In this document: piece by piece, positions 34,528-46,360 of the stretch
Layout of the letters: the number at the start of each line of letters is the position of its first letter
How positions within the stretch are numbered: the first letter of the stretch is position 1
Source of the DNA: Isoetes taiwanensis
Lineage: Eukaryota > Streptophyta > Lycopodiopsida > Isoetales > Isoetaceae
Assembly: GCA_021234155.1 (NCBI GenBank)
Contig: JAJEKV010000059.1
Coordinates: 8,190,779 to 8,254,778 of the forward strand
Direction: 5' to 3'
DNA length: 64,000 nucleotides
The notes under the pieces: model-generated
What the model was told of the DNA's origin: nothing
Databases searched by the model: none
The model's input: the letters and a program-made list of their open reading frames with translations, nothing else
Made by a program: the position numbers and the translations under genes

Positions 34528-37500
34528 ATGTCCAGCAGATTTGGAGCAGGCCTTTTAAGTGCCATAGAAGTTTTCAAAGCGGACTCTGGCTTCCAAGTTT
34601 GGAAGGAGAAGATCAAGCATGTATTGCAGGTAGAAGACATGTGGGATCTGATAGATTCTGCTGAAAGAGAATCTAGAATCAGGAGTTTCACTAGTAGAAC
34701 TGTTGAAGGAAGTTCTAACTCAACTGATGGAGAAATGGTTGAGGTTATCAGTGAGACATCAGCAAGAAGGGGAGTGGGAGATAATGCCAGGATTAGGGAA
34801 GTCCAAGGCATTATCATGTGTACTAAGGGGTATGACACCCAAGCAAATGTGGAATTACATGATTGCAAATTATGAGGAAAAGACATCCTCACAAATAGAT
34901 GTATTGGAGAATGAACTAAGGAGGCTCAAATTTCATGAAAATGATGACATTAATGATTTTCTTCAGAAGTTTGACAATGTAATTGCAGACTTAGAGGGAG
35001 TTGGAGTAATGTATACTCAGCAGCAACAACCATGTCTCGAGCAGTATCCAGTCTAGGTAACATATCTATGTTCATGAGAACCATTGCAAAAACAAAGATT
35101 GAAGCAAAAAGAATGCTGAAAACAGAAATTGAGCAAGGCAAGGTGTTAGGTGAGGAGGATGCCTCACAAATATTGTATGTAAAAGGGAAAAATGACAGCA
35201 AATTAGGACCATGCTATAACTGTAACAAGTATAACCATCTTAGGGTGAACTGCCCAACATTATCAAAAGAAATTTACTGTTATAACTGTGGTGGCAGAGG
35301 GCATATCGCCTCAACCTGCTCAACACCAAAGAATAATGATTCCAGGGGAAAACCAAAGGGTGGCAGAGGTTCTGGATCAAGGGGAAGAGGTCGAGGCAGG
35401 GGAAGAACTCCTAATCATGAAGCCAACATTGCAGAGGAGGTTAAGTTGGAAGATGAACCAAATGATGATGATGAGGTAAGAAAATCTGATGTGTTCATGA
35501 TTTCTGACAGCAAAACTAACAATGATGACTTCATAATTATAGATAGTGGAGCTGAGAAATCCATAGCATGCACATCCAAAATACTTAAAGAATGCAGTGG
35601 AAACATGGGAGGTCACATCCAAGTTGGAAATGGGCAACTTCAGAAAATAGAGCAAGTAGGAGTACTAGAACTTTATGATTTGGAAAGAAATGCTATAGAC
35701 TTGAAGAATGTTCTATGTGTGCCTAGTCTAGTTAGAAACCTTATTTCAGTCTGTCAACTAGTTGACATGGGATTCAAAGTGGTCTTTGAGCAGATGGAAT
35801 GTAAAATCTATGAAGGGAATATATGAAAATTTCTTGGTAAAAGAGTGGAAAATCTGTATGGTATGCATGCTAAATATGTGGGAAGTATAATATTAACCAC
35901 ATTACCAGATGCATATACATGGCACCTTAGGCTCGGACACTCAAATTACAATAACATTGAAATGATGATAAAACATGGACTAATTAAAGCTTTAAATAAC
36001 AAAGAAAATCATCAGATATGTCAAGGTTGTATGATGGGCAAGCAAAGTAGACTCCCATTCAGCAAATCTAAAGGAAGAGCAGGTGGAATACTGGATCTTG
36101 TACACACAGATCTATGTGGACCATTAAATGTGACTGGCATCACTAGAAAGAAATATTTTATAACATTTATTGACGACTATAGCAGGAAACACAAATCTAC
36201 TGTCTGAGGAGCAAAGATTTAGCTTTTGAGGCATTCAAAGATTATGTAGCAGAGGTGGAATGTTCAACAGGGAGAAAGGTTAAGTGTGTTCGAACTGATC
36301 GAGGAGGTGAGTATATGTCTTCAAAATTTAAAAGATTTTGCATTGAAAAAGGAATTAAAAGGCAATTTACATGTAGTTACAGACCTCAGCAAAATGGAGT
36401 AGCTGAGAGGAGAAATAAAACTATCATGAATGCTACTAGAGCAATGATTAAGCATGTTGGCCTGCCAAACTTCCTTTAGGAAGAAACAGTGAAAACAGCA
36501 GTAGAAATTTAGAATTGTCTCCCCTCTGCTAGCACAAACTGGAAGTGTCCTGAAACACTGTGGTGTGGAAAACTACCAGACTATGACAGGTTCAAAACTT
36601 ATGGATGTCTATCATATAAACATGTGCCAGAAGAACTAAGATCCAAATTGGAAAACAGGTCAACTGTAACATATCTAGTTGGATATGATACAAGTTCAAA
36701 AGGCTATAGATTGTTCAATCCAAAAAATAGGCAAGTTACGACAAGCAGAGATGTTGTATTTATTGAGGATGTGCTATAGAAACCAAAACAAAGTTTTGAA
36801 GTTCAAAAGCATCATGCTGATGTCGAGACAGATGCAATTTCAGAAAATAATAAAGCAAAGGGAGATTTTTTCAATAATAGTATGGCAGAAGATTTTCCAG
36901 AGAATGGCAACACAATAGGACATTATATAAATAATTGAAATGGTGAAAATCTTGCAAATAATGCCTCTGAGCCATATGCAGCAGAGCCATACAGAAATAT
37001 TAATGATGAGGTCATTGGAATTGCTGACAAAGATAGAACTGAAAAAGGTTTAAATAATGCCAGACACAGAAAGACAGAAGTACAGAAACTCAAGGAAGGA
37101 ATGGAAACATATGATGAGCATTATGGCAGATTAGCTAATGGGAAGAGCAGCAGGATTCAAAAACAGATTGACAATCTAGGTGAGACTTTAATAGTGCTAG
37201 AGACTGGAATACCAGAAAATTTTGATGATGCAATACAGAGTCTTGAGGCAGATAAATGGAAAACTGCCATGGATGAAGAAATGAAATCTTTTTCTAGAAC
37301 ATCAACATATGAAGTTGTAGATTTACCAAAAGATAAACATGTAGCTGGATGCAAGTGATTATTTAAGTTAAAATTTGATGCAGAGGGTCATACAAAACAC
37401 AAAGCCAGACTAGTAGCACAGGGATTTGCGCAGAAAGAGGGTGAAGATTATGGAGAAATTTATTCTCCAATGGTAAAAATGGCAAGTCTTAGAATGATAA

Positions 37501-38745
37501 TAGCAATAGCAAATGCTATGGACCATATGGATGTGAACACTGCTCTCTTAAATGCAGATTTGGAAGAAGGCATTTATATGGCCCAAGCATCTGGATATGA
37601 GGATGGGAAAGGAAAAGTTTGGAAGCTCAACAAGGCAGTATATGGCCTGAAGCAATCACCACAGTGGTATAAATGCATTGATGGATACTTGAAGGAAAAT
37701 GGATTTAGAAAACTGAACAATGATGGAAATGTCTATGTATATGAAGGAAAGGATGGACACTGCATAATTGGAATATATGTAGACGACTGTATAATGGCCA
37801 GCTCAAATCTTAAAACTCTAAAACATTGTAAAGAGATGCTGCAGAACCAATATCAAATGTCAGACTTAGGGGAGTTGAGGAAATTTCTTGGGATTGAAGT
37901 AACTCGTGATAGGAAAAATCAGAAAATAACACTCTCACAAGGAAGATACATCCAAGCAGTCTTGAACAAGTTCAATATGGAGGAATGCAATGAGGTCAGC
38001 ACTCCGATACTTCCAGGATGCAAATTATCAAAGGAAATTTGCCCCAAAACAATAGAGGAAGAAGATGAGATGTGTAAAATACCATACAGGCAACTGACAA
38101 GGAGTCTTTTGTTTCTTGCAAATAACACCAGACCTGATATTTCATTTGTGATTGACTAGATACAATAACAATCCAGGAAAAGGCCACTGGATAGCTTCCA
38201 AAAGAGTACTTAGATACTTAAAAGGTACTTTGAATGTTGGCATCCAATATGATTCTAACAATTTGAATCTAGAAGCCTACTGTGATGCAGATTGGTGTGG
38301 TGATCCAGACGAGAGAAGATCAACTTCAGGGTACCTATTCAAATTAGGAGGAGGTCCTATTAGCTGGAGAAGCAAAAAACAATCAGCAATAGCACTATCA
38401 ACAGCAGAAGCTGAGTATGCTACATCAACCTTGGCGCAAAAGAAATTATATGGACAAGGGGATTCTTGGAAGAAATTGGTCCGATGCAAACAGAAGGTAC
38501 AATCTTAAATAGTGACATTCTGTATAGCAATGACTAAAAATCCGATTTTACATGAGAGAACAAAACACATAGAGATGGAGTTGCATTTTATAAGAGACAT
38601 GGTGAACAAGAAGTTAATACAGATGAAACATGTGAAATCAGAGGATCAGCTAGCAGATTTACTCACAAAAGCAGTCAGTTTCAATAAATTTAAGAATCTG
38701 GCAGAAAGATTGGGATGCAAAACCAGCAACAATATCATGAGCTGA
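34528..38745 (+). pseudogene. Ty1-copia Gag-Pol polyprotein, broken
   Basis: Translation starts at MSSRFGAGLLSAIEVFKADS. Gag continues (in shifted frames near 34.8 and 35.03 kb) to two zinc knuckles, CYNCNKYNHLRVNC and CYNCGGRGHIASTC (35212-35320), and a Gly-Arg stretch. The protease shows DSGAEKS (about 35543). The pre-integrase region has WHLRLGHS and CQGCMMGK, and integrase has HTDLCGP, DDYSR, RTDRGGEY and NGVAERRNKT. Reverse transcriptase (37.1-38.16 kb) has KARLVAQGFAQKEG, VYGLKQSPQWYK and the catalytic IYVDDCIMA (about 37780). RNase H has YCDADWCGD and STAEAEY. Stops fall near 35824, 36205, 36478 and 38157, with further frame changes, so it is not autonomous now. Confidence 0.9.
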
Positions 38746-38753
38746 AAGGGGAA
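38745..38753 (+). promoter_or_regulatory. polypurine tract of copia
   Basis: AAAGGGGAA immediately precedes the 3' LTR. Confidence 0.85.
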
Positions 38754-39591
38754 TGTTGAGATAAAGTTCATCTCATGATTGTTTATGTGGTGATTGTTTA
38801 TGACAGAAAGACCTCAAAGCATTAGCATGGAACTGGGTTTAACCATAGGGGTAATGATATATGAGCATGAAGTTGGACTGATGAAGTTGAACTGACACAG
38901 TTGAGCCAGGTATGTGGTACCAGCATAAATTGCCCTATGCAATATGAGCTAAAGAGATTGAACTTAAATTATTAACGAGGGCAGTTGCAACTCAAGGTCA
39001 AAGGTTGGTTGTATAGGGAAGTGTATAAAATGGTTGCAGTTACATCTAAAGGTCGAAGGTCACCTGTATAGGGCAACTGTATATACATTTAAAAGTTAAA
39101 TCATTGACAGGTTTATATTTTAAGAAAGTTGACCTAAGATTATTTCGGTCCAATAGACAAAAGCCAGTCCATGCTCAATCAGTCTCGGTCGAATGATCTT
39201 GTTACAGATAGATGATGGGAGCTCAATGGTTACCACAAACGCCGGCCCAACAATGTAAATACAATGAGAATCGACAGAAAGTAATACAGAGGAAATTTAT
39301 TCGAGATCAGTGTTGGTAAGTTCATATGGTCGTGTACTATGGATATAAATAGACTTGGTCTACTATGAGAATTGGATATTAAAGAATTTGCTAGCTTCAA
39401 ACTACTTACGTGAAAAGAGGAGAATTGAGTTTATATAGCTAGTAAATGGAATGCTGCTTATAACTTGAATTGTATAAGATCTTTTAATTGACAATGACAT
39501 CAATTTGAGATCTCGTTGTGTGAAGTAAATCTAGTGTTTGAATCCAAACATTACATTGCTATCAGTTAATAATTTTGTCTAGATACTAACA
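38754..39591 (+). mobile_element. Ty1-copia 3' LTR
   Basis: The 838-bp partner of the 5' LTR, TG…CA-bounded, followed by the CTTAG duplication (39592-39596). Confidence 0.9.
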
Positions 39592-39596
39592 CTTAG

Positions 39597-40250
39597 CGGG
39601 ATCAAATGTTTGACGAGAATATTGGCCACACTGGGGTTGTTGTTGTGTAGCTTGTACCTGAAAAACAATTTTTTGTTTGGAAGGGCGTGGGGTTGGCACG
39701 CGTACATTCCTCTATGATATGATTGCACATGTTGCATCATTTGCAGTGAGGAGGTCCATTGGTGGAATTACATTCATTCGCAAGATGGCCCTGATATTTG
39801 CAGAGTGACACCAGATTTGACTGCGCTGGCTAGATTGGGGAGTTACCGAGTTTTGTGGTACTGCCGTGGAGGGCATAAAAGGTAAGTCTGTAAGGGAAAC
39901 TTATCTGGAAGAAACATTGACTGAGTGATTGACAAGTTCAATGGCTTGAGTCAGAGATTTTGGGCACAAATATTCCATTATGAGACGAATTCCTGGAGGA
40001 AGGCCTTGGAGAAACCAGACAAGAATTTGACTTTGCATAGGGTATTCTTTGAGTTTGCCGACTAGAATCAGCAGACGATTTGCAAAATCTCTGGCAGATT
40101 TTGTGGCCTGTTGTTGCAGTTCATTCAATTGTTTCAACACTTGTTGGCCATCATCCAGAGAGCCATAGTGAGGGAGAAACGCTGATTTCATGTCCTCCAA
40201 TTTTGCGTCTAGTTGCTTTTGTTGGCCATCAGCTATTGATGGGGTGCACC
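39597..40250 (-). pseudogene. Gag N-terminal part of minus-strand LTR element
   Basis: The minus frame at 40200-39901 reads EDMKSAFLPHYGSLDDGQQV, QLNELQQQATKSARDFANRL, KEYPMQSQILVWFLQGLPPG and SLTQAIELVNHS, the pattern of a retrotransposon Gag capsid region. Further left, broken frames give CKYQGHLANEC and CNMCNHIIEEC (zinc-knuckle halves, one with a Trp-to-stop change) and then TFDPAK, where the copia element interrupts a third knuckle. With 33322-33684 it forms one old gag gene. Confidence 0.65.
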
Positions 40251-42374
40251 ACGCAACGTGGTGGAGAAAATATGAAACTTGATCTGCGGCTAAGAATGAC
40301 CGTTGTGAGGCTTAAAACTCCTCCATATGAGCTTGTGCACTTTGATCCACAATGGGTTTGCCCTAGTGCAAATGCATTTTAAAATTTAAAACAGTCAATA
40401 ACATTACAAAACTTTGTTTTTGGCTGGCTCATACGACAAGCAACAAATCTCAAAGCAAATTGCTTTACAAACCTAGTGTTGCTGAATTGTTTATAATATT
40501 CAGAGATAAGTTTTATTTTGTGGTCAAAATGCATCTATTAACTTAATATTATATTCAGAGGAAGGATGTGTTTTAACTAATGATCGTTTTAGAATTCAAA
40601 TGCAAAGGCAATTTTTGTAATTAGTATTTATGAGCAATTTTCAAAGCCAGAAATATCTTTTGAAATATACATTCGTCTAAAAAGCGATTCAACTTGTACA
40701 TTTCTCCTAAATGTATCTCAAATAATCTGCATCAGGCAAATCTCAGGGATAAAGCTTTCAAAACCTTTTGATCCTTCATTATCCATTAGTATCACATGCA
40801 CCCTTTTGTTTAGTCGTATTGTCTGCTCAAAAAGCATTGTAATAGGAGTTGCTACTAGTACTATAACTACTATAACTGTATCCTTCCTTACATTGTTTCT
40901 AACCACTGATTGAGTGCTCAGTTTAAATGTAAATGCAGCTAAAAATATCCCACAGACTGATCAGTATACTTGTTGTTCAAAATGCTTGAGAGCTCCCTCA
41001 AACCCGATGTCCTCTGATTGATCCTTCTCCTCCGGCTTCAAGCACATGATCTTAGCATGTTGGGAACAGAAGAAAACCTAATGGGAAAGGAAGAAACTTA
41101 ACTAGAATTTTTTTATTTTGTTTTATTTTTTAAATTTTAACCCCATATATCGAATTTTAGATGCAGGATGATGTATATCTTATCTTATGGGATGCTAGAT
41201 GCATGCATCTACCGAACTATGTTTAATATGCCGAAAATAGTCTGCCTATAACGAGATTTAACCCCAGGATCAAGTCATTTATATCACAAAAACATTCTTT
41301 TCTTCATTTCTACTATTTAATCCCCGATGCTACATAGACTGGTGGTACAATCTTGAGCAAGCTTCTTACTCGGTAATTTTTGTAGTAAAGTTCAGCAATG
41401 TATGTATATATTATAACATATTCAATAAAATTTAGACTTATCTAGATGTAATGAATAGCACGTCAAGGATGTAGAGATTACATTTACTTTTCATGGATTT
41501 AATAATTTTTCTAAGTTTATATAAGAAGGTCTCTATTAAAAGTATTAGGGTTATTGACGCATAAAATTGATTTTCTAAACTAAGAGCTAGATTTTTAAAT
41601 AGAGTTTTTTTGGTAAAAATTTTCAACTCCTAGTGACTTAAGAAATGTAAAATCTAGCAAAAGACTGTTGTAAATGGATTCTGATAATTTGTAAGTAATG
41701 ATTGAATACTATTATGAAGAGTTGATAGTTTACAAACTCTTAGCGCATGTAACAATAAATAATATATTAATTTATAATATACTATTTAAAGGAAAAATAT
41801 ATAACAATATTTATAATTTTTATGAACAATATTATACAGAGAAGAATTTATTAAATTATTAATATAAATAAAGTGAACTTGTCTATGTAATATAGATCAA
41901 TACGTATCATGGCACTTGTCAAACTTTGAAAAATTGCCAATAATTTATTCTTGTAGTGTTACAAAATTATAAAATTCCAATTTCTTGCATTGTTAGGATT
42001 TGCCTACTATCATTTATAAGCTATTATTTGTTAGACGTAATTATTACTAAATCATTATAAATAGTAAAGGAACTATATATATTAAAAATATTGTCTATTT
42101 AAAATATTTAAATAAGTGAACTTTTAATTTAAAATCAGTTGAATAATAAATATTATGTTTTAATTACTATTTTTTAGAGAGTTTAATATCATTAAAATAA
42201 AATCACAAAATACCATGTGATTTGTAATAAGAAAAGAAAAAGCTAGAAATGTTATAATATTACATAACACTTTATGGAGCATTTTTCTTTTTCTTTTCTT
42301 TTCTTTTTTAATTAGACTTAAACTTAATACATTCAAATACCCTATATAGTTTCAAATTTATCTTCCCTTTGTTG
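40251..42374. other. AT-rich gene-free stretch
   Basis: Strongly AT-rich with no convincing frame, RNA gene or structured repeat. A 5' LTR matching the putative LTR at 25970-26509 was looked for here and not found. Confidence 0.5.
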
Positions 42375-42466
42375 ATAAATAATACACAATATTTGTAAGT
42401 TTCTGGTCGTGGAACTAAGATAATACACAATATTTGTAAGTTTCTGGTCATGGAACTAAGAAACTA
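42375..42466. repeat. ~43-bp direct tandem duplication
   Basis: GATAATACACAATATTTGTA followed by AGTTTCTGGTC(G/A)TGGAACTAA occurs twice back to back with one base difference. Confidence 0.8.
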
Positions 42467-42533
42467 GAACAATGTAGGACTTACTCTCATGGAATGTGTT
42501 TGCACTAACGCAGAAACATAACTGCTTAAGTTG

Positions 42534-45010
42534 AATATGTAGCAAAATAACAGGGGGTTCCAGGGGGATTTGATATAGATATAATTCTTGAAACCATAGA
42601 CCATATCCCTAAAACAATTCAATGGGTTATTATAAAAAAAAACATAGATTTAAGATAAAAAATAGTCACATTAGCTCACTGGTTAGATTGGTTAAAGTAG
42701 TCTTATTAGGACATTGAGTTATTTTGGTAGAGGTTCGAATCCCCGTATTTCATATTCTAAAAGCTTAAGTGAAACCGTATAGAGGCTCGATATACCATCA
42801 AAACCTTAGGCAAACTCGTATTCGACATCTTAAAATCATAGGTGTCCCCAATCATAATTGAGCATAATCGAAGCGAGAGGTGTCCAGAGGCTCCAACATA
42901 TGATCTGGGCCGTCGGATTGACGAGATCCGGCAGGCCCAGTGGTAGTCCAGGGTGCACCTCGTTTAGAATATGTAGCAAAATAACAGGGGGTTCCAGGGG
43001 GATTTGAAATAGATATAATTCTTGAAACCATAGACCATATCCCTAAAACAATTCAATGGGTTATTATAAAAAAACATAGATTTAAGATAAAAAATAGTCA
43101 CATTAGCTCACTGGTTAGATTGGTTAAAGTAGTCTTATTAGGACATTGAGTTATTTTGGTAGAGGTTCGAATCCCCGTATTTCATATTCTAAAAGCTTAA
43201 GTGAAACCGTATAGAGGCTCGATATACCATCAAAACCTTAGGCAAACTCGTATTCGACATCTTAAAATCATAGGTGTCCCCAATCATAATTGAGCATAAT
43301 CGAAACGAGAGGTGTCCAGAGGCTCCAACATACAGTCTGGGCCGTCGGATTGAATAACAGGGGTTCCAGGGGGATTTGATATAGATATAATTCTTGAAAC
43401 CATAGACCATATCCCTAAAACAATTCAATGGGTTATTATAAAAAAAACATAGATTTAAGATAAAAATAGTCACATTAGCTCACCGTTAGATTGGTTAAAG
43501 TAGTCTTATTAGGACATTGAGTTATTTTGGTAGAGGTTCAATCATTATTTCATATTCTAAAAGCTTAAGTGAAACCGTGATAGAGGCTCGATATACCATC
43601 AAAACCTTAGGCAAACTCAGTATTCGACATCTTAAAATCATAGGTGTCCCCAATCATAATTGAGCATAATCGAAGCGAGAGGTGTCCAGAGGCTCCAACA
43701 TACGATGCAGGGCCGTCGGATTGACAGATCCGACGATCGTGGTAGTCCAGGTGCACCTCGTTTAGAATATGTAGCAAAATAACGGGGGTTCGAGGGGGAT
43801 TTGATATAGATATAATTCTTGAAACCATAGACCATATCCCTAAAAATTCAATGGGTTATTATAAAAAAAACATAGATTTAAGATAAAAAATAGTCACATT
43901 AGCTCACTTTGGTTAGATTGGTTAAAGTAGTCTTATTAGGACATTGAGTTATTTTGGTAGAGGTTCGAATCCCCGTATTTCATATTCTAAAAGCTTAAGT
44001 GAAACCGTATAGAGGCTCGATATACCATCAAAACCTTAGGCAAACTCGTATTCGACATCTTAAAATCATAGGTGTCCCCAATCATAATTGAGCATAATCG
44101 AAACGAGAGGTGTCCAGAGGCTCCAACATACAGTCTGGGCCGTCGGATTGACAGATCCGGACGACCGTGGTAGTCCAGGGGTGCACCTCGTTTAGAATAT
44201 GTAGCAAAATAACAGGGGGTTCCAGGGGGATTTGATATAGATATAATTCTTGAAACCATAGACCATATCCCTAAAACAATTCAATGGGTTATTATAAAAA
44301 AAAACATAGATTTAAGATAAAAAATAGTCACATTAGCTCACTGGTTAGATTGGTTAAAGTAGTCTTATTAGGACATTGAGTTATTTTGGTAGAGGTTCAA
44401 TGCTCGTGATTTCATATTCTAAAAGCTTAAGTGAAACCGTATAGAGGCTCGATATACCATCAAAACCTTAGGCAAACTCGTATTCGACATCTTAAAATCA
44501 TAGGTGTCCCCAATCATAATTGAGCATAATCGAAACGAGAGGTGTCCAGAGGCTCCAACATATAGTCTGGGCCGTCGGATTGATGAGATCCGGCGACCGT
44601 GGTAGTCCAGTGGTGCACCTCGTTTAGAATATGTAGCAAAATAACAGGGGGTTCCAGGGGGATTTGATATAGATATAATTCTTGAAACCATAGACCATAT
44701 CCCTAAAACAATTCAATGGGTTATTATAAAAAAAACATAGATTTAAGATAAAAATAGTCACATTAGCTCACTTTAGTTAGATTGGTTAAAGTAGTCTTAT
44801 TAGGACATTGAGTTATTTTGGTAGAGGTTCGAATCCCCGTATTTCATATTCTAAAAGCTTAAGTGAAACCGTATAGAGGCTCGATATACCATCAAAACCT
44901 TAGGCAAACTCGTATTCGACATCTTAAAATCATAGGTGTCCCCAATCATAATTGAGCATAATCGAAACGAGAGGTGTCCAGAGGCTCCAACATACAGTCT
45001 GGGCCGTCGG
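42534..45010. repeat. six-unit tandem array of ~430-bp SINE-like units
   Basis: TTAGCTCAC landmarks at 42671, 43103, 43475, 43899, 44333 and 44763 give spacings of 432, 372, 424, 434 and 430. Each unit holds a tRNA-like head, a middle section with CCCCAATCATAATTGAG, a hairpin-prone GGGCCGTCGGAT…ATCCGGC…CC segment and ends in GCACCTCGTTTAGAATATG. The second-to-third junction lacks about 60 bp and the last unit stops at GGGCCGTCGG. Minus-strand open frames of about 90 codons recur in the units as by-products. Confidence 0.9.
42663..42755 (+). ncRNA. tRNA-derived SINE head (unit 1)
   Basis: TTAGCTCACTGGTTAGATTGG resembles a tRNA D-arm/A box, and GAGGTTCGAATCCCC 60 bases downstream is a canonical T-arm/B box. 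No acceptor stem pairs, so this is a Pol III promoter-bearing SINE head and not a working tRNA. The B box is intact in units 1, 2, 4 and 6 but degenerate in units 3 (GGTTCAATCA) and 5 (GGTTCAATGC). Confidence 0.65.
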
Positions 45011-46360
45011 AAAAATATTATTAAGGCGGATGCAATACAAGCTGGCATGTATACGTGGAAGTTTGAGTTGCTCAGCCCGTCAAAAAACTTGTGGTGGAGA
45101 CAATTACGTTGCCCCAGGGCATGTAGCATTTATTCTACACCTTTGAAAACGTGAAGATGTCAAAAGAATGATTTTTTTTACTACAAGAAGTATAATATTT
45201 ATAAAACATTCATTGCAAGACTCAAATTGACCAAACCAATTTCTGGTTTAACTTGTGTAAGTAACTGTCTTCCTTTAACTTATGTACTTTTTAGCTGTTG
45301 TGTTAGTAGATGAAGAATCTTACGCATCTCATCATATGGCCAGCAATTGAAATAATGTGATACGTGAAGAAGACAAAGAAAAAATGGAGTATTAAGTAAT
45401 TGTTATCATTATAGTTTCTTGCCTCTAGATGAAGGTAAATAGTTTAAGCCACTGGTGCTTAATTTTATGTATCTTTATATTGGTTTATATTAAAGTCTTA
45501 TTGAACTATTCTAGCATTCACAGATAAAAAGCTTTTTAAGGTGTATTGAAGATCCTTTTAACATCACAAAAGCTGATTATAAATTTGCAAGATTGTATTG
45601 GCATAGGTCTTTTTTGTGTAAGTTTAGTTTTGACAACATATATTCACAATGATGTCTTATATCGAAGTTAAAAGTGCAAATATGCTATAACTACACATGA
45701 TGCAAACTATTTATTCAATAATGAGCAGAAATCTTATATCAAATAAAGTCTAACAAGTGATCTATGATGGAATTTTGCCATAGAAAATTCTGATTTTATG
45801 ATTAATATATTTCAGGTTGTAGATGTTTGACTTCTAGATGTTTGCCCTCCATTGATAACTATAAGTATTTTTTGTAACTATAAATGCTTTTATTTGCAAT
45901 TTAATACTTGTGATTGATATGTTTCATGTTCTAATGTTGGCCTTTAATTTTATCAACACCCTTGATAAGATTGGTTATGAGGCCAAGGTAACATTTGTGG
46001 AATGATTCCTTATTAAGAATATTTCTTATTAAGTCTTCTCTTACTGGAGTTCTCATTGTTTTATGACCATATCATCTAGATAAATTGTTTAGATCAAGGT
46101 CATTGAAAGTAAAATATTTGATGTAAGTTAGGAGTAGGAGCCTGTGTCTGGATGAATGCATTCTGCTTGTTTTATGCATTTGCACTGCTTTTATTTGTCA
46201 CATTTTCTTTGTTGAGTTTTATTTGGTCCTTTCAGCCCGTTAGTATGGATGGTCCTTCTTTTTCATGTTCTAGATATTCCTATATTTGTAATTGAAGAGT
46301 ACAAAAAATTGTAGAATCATAAGACCTTGGGATGCCCCATTCTGACAAGACTTCAAGCTT
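45011..46360. other. AT-rich gene-free stretch
   Basis: No supported gene. The right part may contain the lost C-terminal end of the DUF7869 transposase on the minus strand, but no recognisable motif remains. Confidence 0.45.

Larger units (their letters stand above)
33685..39591 (+). mobile_element. complete Ty1-copia retrotransposon
   Basis: A 5.9-kb element with two LTRs, PBS, PPT and 5-bp CTTAG target duplication. Domain order protease-integrase-RT-RNase H is that of Ty1-copia. Its coding region is broken by several stops and frameshifts. It is nested in the gag-like gene of an older minus-strand LTR element. Confidence 0.95.

Noticed and set aside
42663-44850. Six tRNA genes
   Set aside because: A and B boxes are present but no acceptor or anticodon stem forms, and the units are part of a repeat. 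Called SINE heads instead.
42534-45010. CRISPR-like array
   Set aside because: Units of ~430 bp with no short repeat/spacer alternation, in a eukaryotic context.
43189-45129. Recurring ~90-codon minus-strand ORF (…GASGHLSFRLCSIM…)
   Set aside because: Identical frames recur because the DNA unit is repeated. No start context, domain or selection signal separates it from the repeat.
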